The notes under the pieces were generated by a model. The model searched no databases. It was not told where the DNA came from and saw only the letters and a program-made list of their open reading frames with translations. Position numbers and translations under genes: made by a program. Positions 44,202 through 54,362 of a DNA stretch of 64,000 nucleotides are shown here, in pieces. Within the stretch, counting starts at the first letter, position 1. Each line of letters starts with the position of its first letter. The DNA comes from Hyphomicrobiales bacterium (GTDB lineage: Bacteria > Pseudomonadota > Alphaproteobacteria > Rhizobiales > OSC116). The DNA is taken from positions 1-64,000 of the forward strand of contig JABSRZ010000003.1 in assembly GCA_013214705.1 (NCBI GenBank), given 5' to 3'.

Positions 44202-45497
44202 ATGACAGATAACAAAAATAAATCGGCCACATTATCTTTGGGTGGTAAAGATTATGACTTTCCTGTATATGAAGCGTCTGTTGGCCCAGATGTGATCGAC
44301 ATTAGTTCTTTATATGCCCAGACCAATAATTTTACTTATGATCCGGGTTTTACCTCTACCGCCTCTTGCGAAAGCAAAATTACCTATATTGATGGCGGCG
44401 AAGGCATTTTGCTTTATCGTGGCTACCCAATTGGTGAACTAGCTGATAATGCAAGCTTTTTGGAAGTTTGCTTTTTATTGTTAAATGGCGAATTGCCAAA
44501 TGAAGACCAAAAAGACAAATTTGAGCATAACATCACCTACCACACCATGTTGCACGATCAAATGGTGACCTTGTTTAAGGGCTTTCGCAGAGATGCCCAC
44601 CCGATGGCTATTATGGTTGGGGTTGTGGGTGCGTTATCGGCGTTTTATCACGATTCTACCGACGTGACTGACGCGCACCAAAGGCTGGTGGCTAGCCATC
44701 GGTTGATTGCCAAAATGCCAACCATTGCGGCCATGGCTTATAAATATTCGATCGGCCAACCATTTGTGCAGCCGCGCAATGATTTGGGTTATGCGTCTAA
44801 TTTTTTACATATGTGTTTCTCTGTACCTACAGAAGAATATATAGTGAACCCTGTGGCTGCCGAAGCCATGGACAAAATTTTCACCTTGCATGCCGATCAT
44901 GAACAAAATGCATCGACCTCGACTGTGCGTTTGGCCGGCTCGTCTGGTGCAAACCCGTTCGCTTGTATTGCGGCTGGTATCGCTTGTTTATGGGGCCCAG
45001 CACATGGTGGTGCTAACGAAGCTTGCCTAAAAATGCTAACTGAAATTGGCACTGTCGACAGAATTCCTGAATTTATTGCCCGGGCAAAAGACAAGGCTGA
45101 TCCGTTCCGTTTGATGGGCTTTGGCCACCGGGTTTATAAGAATTTTGACCCGCGCGCGACCATTATGCAAGCCACGACCCATGCCGTGTTGGATGACCTT
45201 AATATAGAAGACCCATTATTGGATGTGGCGATTGAGCTTGAACGCATTGCGCGTGAAGATGAATATTTTGTGTCTAAAAATCTATATCCAAATATCGATT
45301 TTTATTCTGGCATTACGCTACGTGCTCTTGGTTTCCCAACCAGCATGTTTACTGTATTATTTGCGCTGGCCCGTACAGTGGGTTGGATTGCCCAGTGGAA
45401 TGAAATGATTGAAGACCCAAAACAAAAAATTGGTCGCCCACGGCAAATTTATACCGGCGCTACGGAACGTCCATTTGTAAACATTAATGACCGTTAA
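44202..45497 (+). CDS. gltA: Citrate synthase
   Basis: The protein has 431 residues, the normal size of the hexameric bacterial type. Active-site regions are [30 protein letters not shown] and [15 protein letters not shown], with the catalytic His residues in the first two or three segments and an Asp later. It makes citrate from acetyl-CoA and oxaloacetate. ACAGGA precedes the ATG. A strong terminator follows at 45525-45551. Confidence 0.96.
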   Translation: MTDNKNKSATLSLGGKDYDFPVYEASVGPDVIDISSLYAQTNNFTYDPGFTSTASCESKITYIDGGEGILLYRGYPIGELADNASFLEVCFLLLNGELPNEDQKDKFEHNITYHTMLHDQMVTLFKGFRRDAHPMAIMVGVVGALSAFYHDSTDVTDAHQRLVASHRLIAKMPTIAAMAYKYSIGQPFVQPRNDLGYASNFLHMCFSVPTEEYIVNPVAAEAMDKIFTLHADHEQNASTSTVRLAGSSGANPFACIAAGIACLWGPAHGGANEACLKMLTEIGTVDRIPEFIARAKDKADPFRLMGFGHRVYKNFDPRATIMQATTHAVLDDLNIEDPLLDVAIELERIAREDEYFVSKNLYPNIDFYSGITLRALGFPTSMFTVLFALARTVGWIAQWNEMIEDPKQKIGRPRQIYTGATERPFVNINDR

Positions 45498-45524
45498 ACT
45501 GGTTGGACAAATTGTTAAAAAAAA

Positions 45525-45551
45525 GCCTGCAAATATTTTTGCAGGCTTTTT
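45525..45551. terminator. Bidirectional rho-independent terminator between gltA and fabZ
   Basis: GCCTGCAAA (45525-45533) and TTTGCAGGC (45538-45546) form a perfect stem with a 4-base loop followed by TTTTT. The A-run upstream gives a T-run on the other strand too, so it can end gltA and fabZ. Confidence 0.92.
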
Positions 45552-45601
45552 AAATTTGAGGCTTCTTTAATCTACAGGATTTTAAATGTGAGACATTTAG
45601 C

Positions 45602-46087
45602 TTAAACGTCTGGTGCCATCATCGCGCCGATCTCGGCTTGGCAAACCACAGCGCCGTCTACTTTGGCTTTGCATTCAAACTTCCAAATGTTGCCACGTTG
45701 CCTTGTTTGGGTGACATGAATGTGCAGCACGTCGCCCGGCCTAACCGGTTTGCGGAATTTACATTTGTCGATAGACATAAAATAGACCACATCTGGCGTG
45801 TCTTTGGTGCCACCATCTGCCACGCTTTGGGCATGGGCACATATAGCGCCTGAAACTTGGGCCATAGCCTCAACAATAAGCACACCGGGCATAACCGGAT
45901 GGTTGGGGAAATGACCTTGAAAAAAAGGTTCATTAATTGTGACATTTTTAATGCCAGTTGCAGATTTATCGCCATCTATATCTATAATTTTATCGACCAA
46001 TAAAAACGGATACCTATGTGGTAGCAGGCTCATAATTTGCATGATGTCGATGCTGTCTAGTGATTGGCTGTTATTGTCTTCGCTCAT
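45602..46087 (-). CDS. fabZ: 3-hydroxyacyl-ACP dehydratase FabZ
   Basis: The protein has 161 residues. The hotdog-fold motifs are [14 protein letters not shown] and [20 protein letters not shown] with catalytic His59 and Glu73. It dehydrates 3-hydroxyacyl-ACP in fatty acid synthesis. In most alphaproteobacteria it lies between lpxD and lpxA in the lipid A cluster; here those genes are absent on both sides. bamA upstream has its own terminator, and gltA converges downstream, so fabZ is probably transcribed alone. Confidence 0.95.
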   Translation of the reverse strand: MSEDNNSQSLDSIDIMQIMSLLPHRYPFLLVDKIIDIDGDKSATGIKNVTINEPFFQGHFPNHPVMPGVLIVEAMAQVSGAICAHAQSVADGGTKDTPDVVYFMSIDKCKFRKPVRPGDVLHIHVTQTRQRGNIWKFECKAKVDGAVVCQAEIGAMMAPDV

Positions 46088-46144
46088 GGTGCTTCCTATA
46101 TGGTTTGAAACTAAATGTTACAAAATTTATGGGAGATGCACAAT

Positions 46145-46170
46145 AAAAAAGGGCCAACAATGTTGGCCCT
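46145..46170 (-). terminator. Rho-independent terminator of bamA
   Basis: AGGGCCAAC and GTTGGCCCT (46150-46170) form a perfect 9-bp stem with a 3-base loop. On the minus strand it is followed by TTTTTT (46150-46145). It lies 29 bases after the bamA stop. Confidence 0.9.
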
Positions 46171-46198
46171 CGAATTTGATTTTTGAATTTGTTGCAGA

Positions 46199-48454
46199 TT
46201 AATATCTGAAATTTAGACCAAATTTAAATGGTTCTAACACATCAACACCATTGCTGTTCAGCACATAAGCATAATCGGCACGAAGTGGGCCAATTGGCGA
46301 ATCCCATATCATGCTTGCGCCGACAGAGCTTCTGATCTCGTTCACATCCGATAGGCTGCCGCCGACAGATGATTTGTATAATGTACCGGCATCGGCGAAT
46401 ACGCCAACATAAATACCCGCTTCTTTAGACAATGGGGTGGTTAGCTCTAATGTTGCGCCAGCAAATATTGTGCCGCCATTAGCGTCACCACCACCTGCGC
46501 GTGGGCCTAAGCCATCGGCTGCAAAGCCACGTACCAGATCGCCACCTTTAAAGAATGTATCTTGTTGGCGAAGCGTTGCGCCGCCCCAGCCATTGATAGC
46601 GCCAGCTGTAACATAGGCCGAAGCCACAAAATCTTTAACAATTTCGAAATGACCTTCGCTTGTGCCTACAGCTTTGATATATTTAACGTTGCCGCCAAGA
46701 CCAGCAAATTCAACATCCACTTCGGCCTTAAAGCCCTCGGTTGGCATGAAGTTTTTATTGCGCGTATCAAACACAGCTTTGACGCCAACAGCAGAGATAT
46801 AGTCAGTTGTGGCGTCTGTGCGATTATTGTCATAAGTGAAATTATAACGTGCGGCAACATTGATATTTTCATCTATCGGCAAGCCGACAACTAAGCCAAC
46901 GCCAGCTTTAAGATGGGTTTTTGTGTCTTTATCTACACCATGACTGCCGAATAAATTTGTTCCTACAGAATAATCGCCACCCATAAAGCGGGGTTCTGTG
47001 AAGCTAAAGCTTGCTGCTTTTTCGATGCCAGACCATTTTAGCGAGGCGCTAATTTGCTGGCCTGAGCCGAGCAGATTGGTTTCGGCATAAGTAAGCTCGC
47101 CAATGAGGCCAGCAAGGGTAGAATATGAAGCGGTTGCGCCAATGCTGCCGGTTGAATTTTCATTCACCTCGACAATTACGATGACTTTATCGTCTGCACT
47201 GCCGCGCTCGGTGATGATGTTAATGCCGGTAAAGTAACCGGTTTTAAACAACCGAGATTTGGCAGCATCTAACGATTCGGCGTTAAATACATCGCCTTCT
47301 GCAAGTTCAATTTCACGGCGGATAACTTGATCATGGGTGCGGGTATTGCCGACAATTTGAATGCGGTCAATATAAACCCGTTGGCCATCTTCGATCGCGT
47401 AAACCACATCTATTGTTTTGTCATATGGATTGCGAGAAATAATCGGGGTTACTTTTGCAAAGCTGAAGCCTTTGCGGGCAGCTTGCTTGCGCAGCGCAAT
47501 AAGGGTGTCGTTTAGTTGAACGGCATTATAAGTGTCGCCGGTGCGGCCTTTAACTAGTGATAATAATTCATCTGGCAGTAGGTTGGAGAAAGATGAATCG
47601 ACATCCACTTCGCCAAATTTATATTGTTCGCCTTCATCTAATGTGAAGGTGATGAAATATTTATTGCTGTCTTCATCATAATCGGCAACGGCGGAAATGA
47701 CGCTAAAATCGGCATAACCATTTTCTAAATAATGCCGGCGAAGTAATTCGCGGTCAAAATTAACTTTATCGGTGCTGTAGGTGTCGGCACCAGAGAACAT
47801 ATGCCAAATGGCGGCCTCTTTAGACGAAACCACACCTCTTAGCTCGCCATCTGAAAATACGCTATTGCCAACAAAGCTGACTTTTTGAACGATGGTTTCA
47901 GCGCCCTCAGTGATGCTAAAGATAAGGTCGGCTTTATGATCGCCAGTTTCGACAATTTTATAGCTAACTTCTACGTTAGAAAACCGCGAGCCGGTATATT
48001 TTTTCTTGATCTCTTTAACCGCGGCTTGCACTTGGCCTTTGGTGAAATAATCACCCGTACGCAGCTCATGAGACGAATTTAGCAGGCCAGAATCTAAACT
48101 TTGGTTGCCGATATATCTAACCGCAGTGATGGTCGGGTTTTCCTCGACGGTGATATAAACATTGCTGCCTTTATAGGTGATCGTAATGTCTTTAAACAGG
48201 CCAGTGGAATGAAGCGATGCGATGGATGCATTGATATTTTGTTGATTAATTTCTTGGCCGATTTTAAGATCTAGATTTTGAAAAACCGTTTCGGAGGAAA
48301 CGCTAATATTGCCGGATAAAATGAGGTTTTGCACATTGGCGGCAAAAGCGACTTGATGCAGTAATAAGGTGCCAAATGCCAAAGAAGTGGTTGCCAAAAT
48401 TGCCTTGCGCAAAGTTTTATGACTTTTTTTACTGATACTATTATTATTCATCAT
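46199..48454 (-). CDS. bamA: Outer membrane protein assembly factor BamA
   Basis: The protein has about 751 residues. A signal peptide (ending near VAFAAN) is followed by five POTRA domains (about 40-370) and a C-terminal beta-barrel ending in FGLNFRY with a terminal aromatic residue. The loop motif VRGF (GGDLVRGFAADGLGPR) of the Omp85 family is present. BamA inserts barrel proteins into the outer membrane. Start ATG 48454 is used, with GGGTGA upstream; ATG 48451 and GTG 48460 are alternatives. Its presence with BamE (60261) shows that an outer membrane is maintained. Confidence 0.95.
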   Translation of the reverse strand: MMNNNSISKKSHKTLRKAILATTSLAFGTLLLHQVAFAANVQNLILSGNISVSSETVFQNLDLKIGQEINQQNINASIASLHSTGLFKDITITYKGSNVYITVEENPTITAVRYIGNQSLDSGLLNSSHELRTGDYFTKGQVQAAVKEIKKKYTGSRFSNVEVSYKIVETGDHKADLIFSITEGAETIVQKVSFVGNSVFSDGELRGVVSSKEAAIWHMFSGADTYSTDKVNFDRELLRRHYLENGYADFSVISAVADYDEDSNKYFITFTLDEGEQYKFGEVDVDSSFSNLLPDELLSLVKGRTGDTYNAVQLNDTLIALRKQAARKGFSFAKVTPIISRNPYDKTIDVVYAIEDGQRVYIDRIQIVGNTRTHDQVIRREIELAEGDVFNAESLDAAKSRLFKTGYFTGINIITERGSADDKVIVIVEVNENSTGSIGATASYSTLAGLIGELTYAETNLLGSGQQISASLKWSGIEKAASFSFTEPRFMGGDYSVGTNLFGSHGVDKDTKTHLKAGVGLVVGLPIDENINVAARYNFTYDNNRTDATTDYISAVGVKAVFDTRNKNFMPTEGFKAEVDVEFAGLGGNVKYIKAVGTSEGHFEIVKDFVASAYVTAGAINGWGGATLRQQDTFFKGGDLVRGFAADGLGPRAGGGDANGGTIFAGATLELTTPLSKEAGIYVGVFADAGTLYKSSVGGSLSDVNEIRSSVGASMIWDSPIGPLRADYAYVLNSNGVDVLEPFKFGLNFRY

Positions 48455-48638
48455 TTTCACCCATCTGGATCGATTCTTAAACCCATTACTCTTAACACCT
48501 AGTTTTACTTGATTTTATAAAAAAAGGAAAGGTTTGAATTCTAACTGGGAGTATTTTCCCCAAAATGACTTAATAATTAACGAATTAGGGTTAATTTCGT
48601 TCAATTTTTAGCTAATTATGGTTAATTATTGGTTTCTT

Positions 48639-49775
48639 TTACAGAATCGATAAAATATCGTTGACAGTTACAAAAATGAAAAAACCAAGCAATAAAGTGA
48701 TGCCTGCGCGCATTGCATATTCCATATATATGGTGGGCAGCGGCCGGCGGATGATGGCTTCTATCAGGTAAAAAGTCAGGTGGCCACCATCTAACATCGG
48801 GATTGGAAACAAGTTAAACAGCCCAATGCCGACACTAAGCAATGCCGCCAGACGCACTAGCGGCAGCAGCCCTTCGGATGCCAATTGGCCAGACGCTTGG
48901 GCGATTTTAACCGGCCCGCCAAGCTGCTTAATGTCGCCTTGGCCAATGAATAAATCTTTAATGGTTACCAAAGTTTGGGTGATGATAAACCACACTTCGC
49001 CGCTGGCAGAGACCACGGCATTGGGCAATGAGAGTTGTTTAAATTCTAGCTCAGCTTGCGAACTATTGTGAATGATGCCAATGCGGCCGATGGTTTGCTC
49101 ATTACCGAATTTGTCTATAAAAACAAAAGGCTTGGGTGTAATAGATAAGTTGACAATCTGGTTGTCTCTGAGCACATCTATGCTCATTGTTTTGCCGGGG
49201 CTGAACATGATGTATTTTTGTAAATCGGTAAAAGTCTCGATGTTGTTGCCGTTAATTTGGGCAATGATGTCGCCGGTTTCTATGCCCGCAATTTGAGCGG
49301 CGCCACCATCTGTAATGTCATCCACCCTAGGGCTGATAATGGGTTGGCCAATGGCCATCATAAACACGGTGAAAATGCCGATGGCGAAGATAAAATTGGC
49401 CACTGGGCCAGCCACCACAATGGCGGCTTTTTGCCATAGGGGTTTGGTGTGAAAGCATAGTTTTTTTTCGGCATCCGTGAGGTTGTTTACCGAGGCATCG
49501 GCAAAGCTGGACTCGTTGGCATCGCCCCAGAATTTAACATATCCGCCAAGCGGGATGAGGCTTAGCTTCCACCTGGTTTGTTTTTTGTCGGTAAAGCCCC
49601 AAATTTCTTTGCCAAAGCCGATGGAGAATACATCCACCCGCACATTACACCACCTTGCGACCAAAAAGTGACCCATTTCGTGGACAAAAACAATGGCCAT
49701 AAGCACCGAAATAAAGCCAAATGCATAGTGAAAAATGCTGGTGCCAAAGCCTGTTAGAATGTTCATTATTTCCAT
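48639..49775 (-). CDS. rseP: Site-2 protease RseP
   Basis: The 378-residue membrane zinc protease has the HEMGH active site near residue 28 (VFVHEMGHFLVARW). A PDZ domain follows (about 125-215) and the third catalytic region NLFPIPMLDGGHLTFY lies near residue 320. It cleaves transmembrane segments such as anti-sigma factors in the envelope stress response. The place between dxr and bamA is conserved. Confidence 0.94.
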   Translation of the reverse strand: MEIMNILTGFGTSIFHYAFGFISVLMAIVFVHEMGHFLVARWCNVRVDVFSIGFGKEIWGFTDKKQTRWKLSLIPLGGYVKFWGDANESSFADASVNNLTDAEKKLCFHTKPLWQKAAIVVAGPVANFIFAIGIFTVFMMAIGQPIISPRVDDITDGGAAQIAGIETGDIIAQINGNNIETFTDLQKYIMFSPGKTMSIDVLRDNQIVNLSITPKPFVFIDKFGNEQTIGRIGIIHNSSQAELEFKQLSLPNAVVSASGEVWFIITQTLVTIKDLFIGQGDIKQLGGPVKIAQASGQLASEGLLPLVRLAALLSVGIGLFNLFPIPMLDGGHLTFYLIEAIIRRPLPTIYMEYAMRAGITLLLGFFIFVTVNDILSIL

Positions 49776-49809
49776 TATGTTGCCTTAAAATTTCGCTCTA
49801 ATATAAAGT

Positions 49810-50964
49810 CTAAATCAGTGAGTTCGCGATCTGCCGCGCTTGATGGTCGGTTGCGCAAATGTCATCCAAACTAGTCGCATTGCCGATTATATTTTTAGAT
49901 TGCGCTATATTTATGGTTTGCTCGCAAATATCGGCAATGGCCAGAAATGATATTTTTTCGGCCAGAAAAGCCGCCACGGCTAACTCATTGGCGGCATTAA
50001 GCACCGCACCGCACATGCCGCCCATTTGCACCGATTGTTTAGCCAAATACAGGCATTTAAACCGCTTTTCATCGGCTTTTTCGAAATCTAAACGGGCAAT
50101 TTTAAACAGGTCAAGCCGTTCGAAATCTAGGGTTAATCTATCTGGATAGCCCAATGCATAGGAAATTGCTGTGCCCATTTCATGGGTGCCGAGTTGCGCC
50201 AATATCGAGCCATCATGATATTGAACCATGGAATGAATGATGGATTGTTTATGCACCACGACTTGGATTTGGTCAGCGGTGACTGGGAATAAATGAAAAG
50301 CTTCGATAAATTCGTTGCCCTTATTCATTAAAGTGGCGCTGTCGATGGTGATTTTTGCGCCCATATCCCAATTGGGGTGATTTAACGCCTGAGCCGGAGT
50401 TATATGTTGCATTTCACCCATGCTATGGGTGCGAAATGGCCCGCCCGACGCGGTTAGGAGGATTTTTTCCAGCTGCGACTTATTGTTGCCTTCAAGACAT
50501 TGGAACATGGCGCTATGTTCGCTATCTACCGGCAAAATTTGGCAATTGTATTTTTTGGCTTCGGCCATAAATAGCGCGCCCGCTGCCACCAAACATTCTT
50601 TATTGGCCAGCGCAATGCGTTTGGCATATTTCAGCGATGTGAGTGCAGCTTTTAAGCCGGCATAACCAACAATGGCTGCCATGCTGATATCAACTTTGCG
50701 CGTCGCTGCGCGTATAAGCCCGTCTTCGCCGCAATCTAGCTCTATATTATGTCCGGCAAGTAAGGATTTTAAGGTTTCAAACTTGCTGGCATCGGCAATG
50801 ACTGCATATTTGGCATTTAATTGAATGGCCAATTTCGCTAATGATTCGACATTGGCACCGGCGGTGATGGCATCGACTGCGAACAGGTTTTTATGTTGAT
50901 TTAAAACTTTAACGGTGGATTGGCCAATAGAGCCGGTAACCCCAAAAATACTAACTGTTTTCAT
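49810..50964 (-). CDS. dxr: 1-deoxy-D-xylulose-5-phosphate reductoisomerase
   Basis: The protein has 384 residues. The NADPH site is SIFGVTGSIGQSTVKVL and the substrate and metal region is LPVDSEHSAMFQCLEG. The later segment NKGNEFIEAFHLF is typical. It performs the committed step of the MEP isoprenoid route. It is in an operon order with cdsA upstream and rseP downstream. Confidence 0.95.
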   Translation of the reverse strand: MKTVSIFGVTGSIGQSTVKVLNQHKNLFAVDAITAGANVESLAKLAIQLNAKYAVIADASKFETLKSLLAGHNIELDCGEDGLIRAATRKVDISMAAIVGYAGLKAALTSLKYAKRIALANKECLVAAGALFMAEAKKYNCQILPVDSEHSAMFQCLEGNNKSQLEKILLTASGGPFRTHSMGEMQHITPAQALNHPNWDMGAKITIDSATLMNKGNEFIEAFHLFPVTADQIQVVVHKQSIIHSMVQYHDGSILAQLGTHEMGTAISYALGYPDRLTLDFERLDLFKIARLDFEKADEKRFKCLYLAKQSVQMGGMCGAVLNAANELAVAAFLAEKISFLAIADICEQTINIAQSKNIIGNATSLDDICATDHQARQIANSLI

Positions 50965-50992
50965 TTGAAATTACACCCAAACTTGAGGTTAT

Positions 50993-51724
50993 TTACCACA
51001 CCAATAGGCTCACTGCCATTTGATCCATCGGGCCGGCGAAAAAGGCAAATACACCGGCGGCAATCATAATGAAAATTTGGCCATCCATCCGGTCGAGGAG
51101 ACCACCATGGCCGGGCAGAAATGAGCCGGTGTCTTTAACTTTAAACCGGCGTTTGACATAGCTTTCGAAAAAATCGCCAACTTGGCCGATGAGAGAAAAC
51201 ACGATGACTAGTTTAATAATCGATGAGTTGACCGGAAAATCTAGTAAAAACAACACAATGCTGGTGAACAGAATGGAAACTACCACCCCACCAACCACGC
51301 CTGCCCAGGTTTTATTTGGGCTGATGGCCGGCGCAACTTTTGGTCCACCGACAAAACGACCAGCAAAATAGGCCCCCACATCGGAAGCCATGGCAATGGA
51401 TATAATCCAGCAAGAAGCCACAAAACCCAAATCAATATCTGGATAGGCTGAAGAGTTTTCGGAATAGCGAATTAGCAGAATAGACACACACGCCCAGCCG
51501 ACATATAACAAGCCAAAACCGAACCATTTGCGTTTGGTAGAATCGGAATAATTACGCGACTTTGGTAAATCCATCCATTCCTTGAGGCCAATATAAGCAA
51601 ATGCAGACATCATTAACAACATGAAGAATGAGCCATACCAAACGCAGAAAAATGCCACCAGCACGAGTATAACGGCGGATATGAAGCGGGTTTTTAAATC
51701 AGTGAACTGATCGGCTGTTGACAT
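50993..51724 (-). CDS. cdsA: Phosphatidate cytidylyltransferase
   Basis: The protein has 243 residues with six to seven membrane helices. The C-terminal signature SYVKRRFKVKDTGSFLPGHG followed by GLLDRMDG is intact. It makes CDP-diacylglycerol for phospholipid synthesis. uppS, normally just upstream in this order, is absent; only 39 bases separate it from frr. Confidence 0.93.
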   Translation of the reverse strand: MSTADQFTDLKTRFISAVILVLVAFFCVWYGSFFMLLMMSAFAYIGLKEWMDLPKSRNYSDSTKRKWFGFGLLYVGWACVSILLIRYSENSSAYPDIDLGFVASCWIISIAMASDVGAYFAGRFVGGPKVAPAISPNKTWAGVVGGVVVSILFTSIVLFLLDFPVNSSIIKLVIVFSLIGQVGDFFESYVKRRFKVKDTGSFLPGHGGLLDRMDGQIFIMIAAGVFAFFAGPMDQMAVSLLVW

Positions 51725-51763
51725 GTAACGTCCTTGTTATGGAGTTAAACTGGGTTTATAGAG

Positions 51764-52321
51764 TTAAACTTGCATAATTTCTGCATCTTTGGTTTTAAGC
51801 GCATCATCAACTTGGGTGATATATTTATCAGTTAACTCCTGAACTTGCTCGCCTTCATCATGTTGCTGATCTTGCGAAATATCGCCGTCTTTTTCGGCCT
51901 TTTTAAGCAATTCCATACCATCGCGGCGCACATTGCGAATAGATATGCGGCATGATTCGGTATATTTGGCGGCGATTTTGGTCATATCGCGGCGGCGTTC
52001 TTCATTTAATTCTGGCACGGGTATGCGCAAATTTTGGCCATCAACTATGGGGTTTAGCCCTAGGCCAGCATCGCGAATGGCTTTGTCGGTGGCGGCAACT
52101 AGGCCAGCATCCCAAACTGAAACCGAAAGCATACGAGGCTCTGGCACGCTGACATTGGCCACTTGAGATATCGGCATTTTAGAGCCGTAGGCAGACACCA
52201 TGACTGGGTCTAGCATGTTAACTGATGCACGACCGGTGCGCAGCCCTGAGAATTCTGTTTTTAGGTTGCTAAATGCGCCCGACATGCGCCGTTCAATATC
52301 TTTAAGGTTTACCGCTGACAT
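51764..52321 (-). CDS. frr: Ribosome recycling factor
   Basis: The protein has 185 residues, the usual size, with the three-helix domain and EFSGLRTGRAS near residue 25. The C-terminal KKAEKDGDISQDQQHDEGEQ region is characteristic. It splits post-termination ribosomes with EF-G. It lies between pyrH and cdsA with short gaps. Confidence 0.95.
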   Translation of the reverse strand: MSAVNLKDIERRMSGAFSNLKTEFSGLRTGRASVNMLDPVMVSAYGSKMPISQVANVSVPEPRMLSVSVWDAGLVAATDKAIRDAGLGLNPIVDGQNLRIPVPELNEERRRDMTKIAAKYTESCRISIRNVRRDGMELLKKAEKDGDISQDQQHDEGEQVQELTDKYITQVDDALKTKDAEIMQV

Positions 52322-52360
52322 AATTTTCTCTTTAAGTTATAAAAGCTTGATGATTAATTA

Positions 52361-53125
52361 TTAAGCCATGTCGCCACTGTTGACAATGGTAAAACTACCC
52401 TCGCCTTTCAATATACCCATCAATCCTTGATCGTCAGATAGTGAATAGACGATGATCGGAATGTCATTATCGCGCGCCAGCGCAATGGCGGCGGCATCCA
52501 TAACCTTCAAATCTTTGGCCAGCACTTCGGTAAAGCTGACTTGGTCATATTTTACCGCATCGGGGTTTTTATTGGGGTCGCTGTCATAAATGCCATCGAC
52601 CTGTGTGGCTTTTAGCAAGGCTTCACAGCCCATTTCGGCAGCGCGCAATGCAGCGCCGGTATCGGTGGTGAAAAACGGGTTGCCAGTGCCGGCAGCAAAT
52701 ATCACCACCCGGCCTTTGTTAAGATGCGCCCGCGCGCGTGGCCCGACAAATGGTTCGCAAACTGTGGGCATGGGAATGGCCGACAAAACCCTCGTTGGTA
52801 CGGCCAGCTCTTCGAGTGCATTGGCCATGGCAAGGGCATTCATAACCGTGGCCAGCATGCCCATATAATCGGCACTAGAGCGGTTCATACCTTGGGCAGC
52901 GCCCGCAACGCCGCGGAAGATATTACCGCCACCAATGACCAAGCAAATTTCGGCGCCTTGGCTCCACGCATATTTAATTTCATTGGCGATTTTGTCAACA
53001 AATGCCATATCGATGCCAAATTCTTGATCGCCCATAAGGGCTTCGCCGGATAATTTTAGCAATACCCGCTTATATTTTAGATCGGGGTTTACAGTGCGGC
53101 GTTTGATGATTTCTGGTTCTGACAT
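52361..53125 (-). CDS. pyrH: Uridylate kinase (UMP kinase)
   Basis: The protein has 254 residues. The amino acid kinase fold is shown by [31 protein letters not shown] and the later [13 protein letters not shown] and [11 protein letters not shown]. It phosphorylates UMP to UDP. A 10-residue N-terminal tail ([10 protein letters not shown]) precedes the core. It follows tsf with a terminator in the gap, and precedes frr. Confidence 0.95.
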   Translation of the reverse strand: MSEPEIIKRRTVNPDLKYKRVLLKLSGEALMGDQEFGIDMAFVDKIANEIKYAWSQGAEICLVIGGGNIFRGVAGAAQGMNRSSADYMGMLATVMNALAMANALEELAVPTRVLSAIPMPTVCEPFVGPRARAHLNKGRVVIFAAGTGNPFFTTDTGAALRAAEMGCEALLKATQVDGIYDSDPNKNPDAVKYDQVSFTEVLAKDLKVMDAAAIALARDNDIPIIVYSLSDDQGLMGILKGEGSFTIVNSGDMA

Positions 53126-53253
53126 ATGCGACCTATTATGTGACGATTGGGCGGGCGACTCACGTCGGCTTATTATATATCTATAAATAAAACATTCGAA
53201 TTAAATTAGCTATTACTCTTTTGACTCTGCGCTTAAAAATTATGTGCAAGCCG

Positions 53254-53286
53254 CAAAAAAACCGACACCAATATTTGATGTCGGTT
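53254..53286 (-). terminator. Rho-independent terminator after tsf
   Basis: AACCGACA (53260-53267) and TGTCGGTT (53279-53286) pair; on the minus strand the stem is followed by TTTTTTT. It lies 24 bases after the tsf stop and would reduce read-through to pyrH. Confidence 0.85.
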
Positions 53287-53309
53287 GATTTTACATATCT
53301 GAAACAGTG

Positions 53310-54239
53310 TTAAGCTTGGCCGGTGGCGGCAGCCACTTCGGCAGCAAAATCTTCTTCTTTTTTCTCGATGCCTGCGCCTAATTCCATACGCACAAAACCA
53401 GTTAGTTTCACATCTGCACCAATGTCTTTGGCAGCAATTTGAATGGCTTTTTCGACCGTATTTTCGCCATCAATAACAAAAGTTTGTTGAAGTAGAACAA
53501 CCTCTTGATAATATTTGCGCATACGACCTTCGATCATTTTTTCGATGATATTATCTGGTTTGCCAGAAGCCCGAGCGGTTTCAACAAGTATATTTTTTTC
53601 GCGTTCAACAACCGCAGCATCCAGATCTGAAACGTCTAAAGACGCTGGGTTAGTGGCGGCAATATGCATGGCAATCTGTTTGCCCAAGGCATCTAATTTT
53701 GCTGCATCGCCAGTTGATTCTAAGGCCACAAGCACGCCTAATTTGCCAGACACGCCAGCGACAACGCTGTTATGCACATATGTAGCAACAACGCCCTTAT
53801 CGACACTGAGGGCAGTGGCACGGCGGAACGACAGGTTTTCGCCAATTGAGGCCACTAATTCGGTGATGAATTCTTGAGTTGATTTACCAGAATCCATATA
53901 AGCCGCGGCTTTAATGGCATCATCATTGGCATTATTTGCCAGTGCGATGTCAGCAACGTTGGATACCATGGTTTGGAAATCGGGGTTTAGCGCCACAAAA
54001 TCAGTTTCTGAGTTAACTTCTACCACCACAGCAGTTGTGCCTGAAGCTTTAACCGCAACTAGACCTTCGGCAGCAATGCGACCAGATTTTTTAGCCGCTT
54101 TGGCCAAACCTTTTTTGCGCAACCAATCAACCGCGGCTTCCATATCGCCATCAGTTTCTTTAAGCGCTGTTTTGCAGTCCATCATACCGACGCCGGTAGA
54201 TGTGCGTAATTCTTTTACCATACTTGCTGTAATAGCCAT
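53310..54239 (-). CDS. tsf: Elongation factor Ts
   Basis: The protein has 309 residues. The start [20 protein letters not shown] is the conserved beginning; an ATG-less upstream extension in frame is non-coding. The core regions [24 protein letters not shown] and [12 protein letters not shown] are intact. It recycles EF-Tu by nucleotide exchange. It follows rpsB by 123 bases that include a hairpin. Confidence 0.95.
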   Translation of the reverse strand: MAITASMVKELRTSTGVGMMDCKTALKETDGDMEAAVDWLRKKGLAKAAKKSGRIAAEGLVAVKASGTTAVVVEVNSETDFVALNPDFQTMVSNVADIALANNANDDAIKAAAYMDSGKSTQEFITELVASIGENLSFRRATALSVDKGVVATYVHNSVVAGVSGKLGVLVALESTGDAAKLDALGKQIAMHIAATNPASLDVSDLDAAVVEREKNILVETARASGKPDNIIEKMIEGRMRKYYQEVVLLQQTFVIDGENTVEKAIQIAAKDIGADVKLTGFVRMELGAGIEKKEEDFAAEVAAATGQA

Positions 54240-54262
54240 TTGTTTAAGCCTATTGTTAGAAT

Positions 54263-54290
54263 AGCAACCACCCAAATTTGAGTGGTTGCT
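54263..54290 (-). other. Stem-loop between rpsB and tsf
   Basis: AGCAACCAC (54263-54271) and GTGGTTGCT (54282-54290) form a 9-bp stem with a 10-base loop and no T-run. It may be an attenuator or an RNase processing site that sets the rpsB to tsf ratio. A short direct repeat CCACGCGCCAA occurs just to the right (54337-54357). Confidence 0.55.
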
Positions 54291-54362
54291 AGAATGAGAA
54301 TAAATATGTCTGAAATAATTGGCGCGAACATTAACCACGCGCCAACCACGCGCCAAATAATA

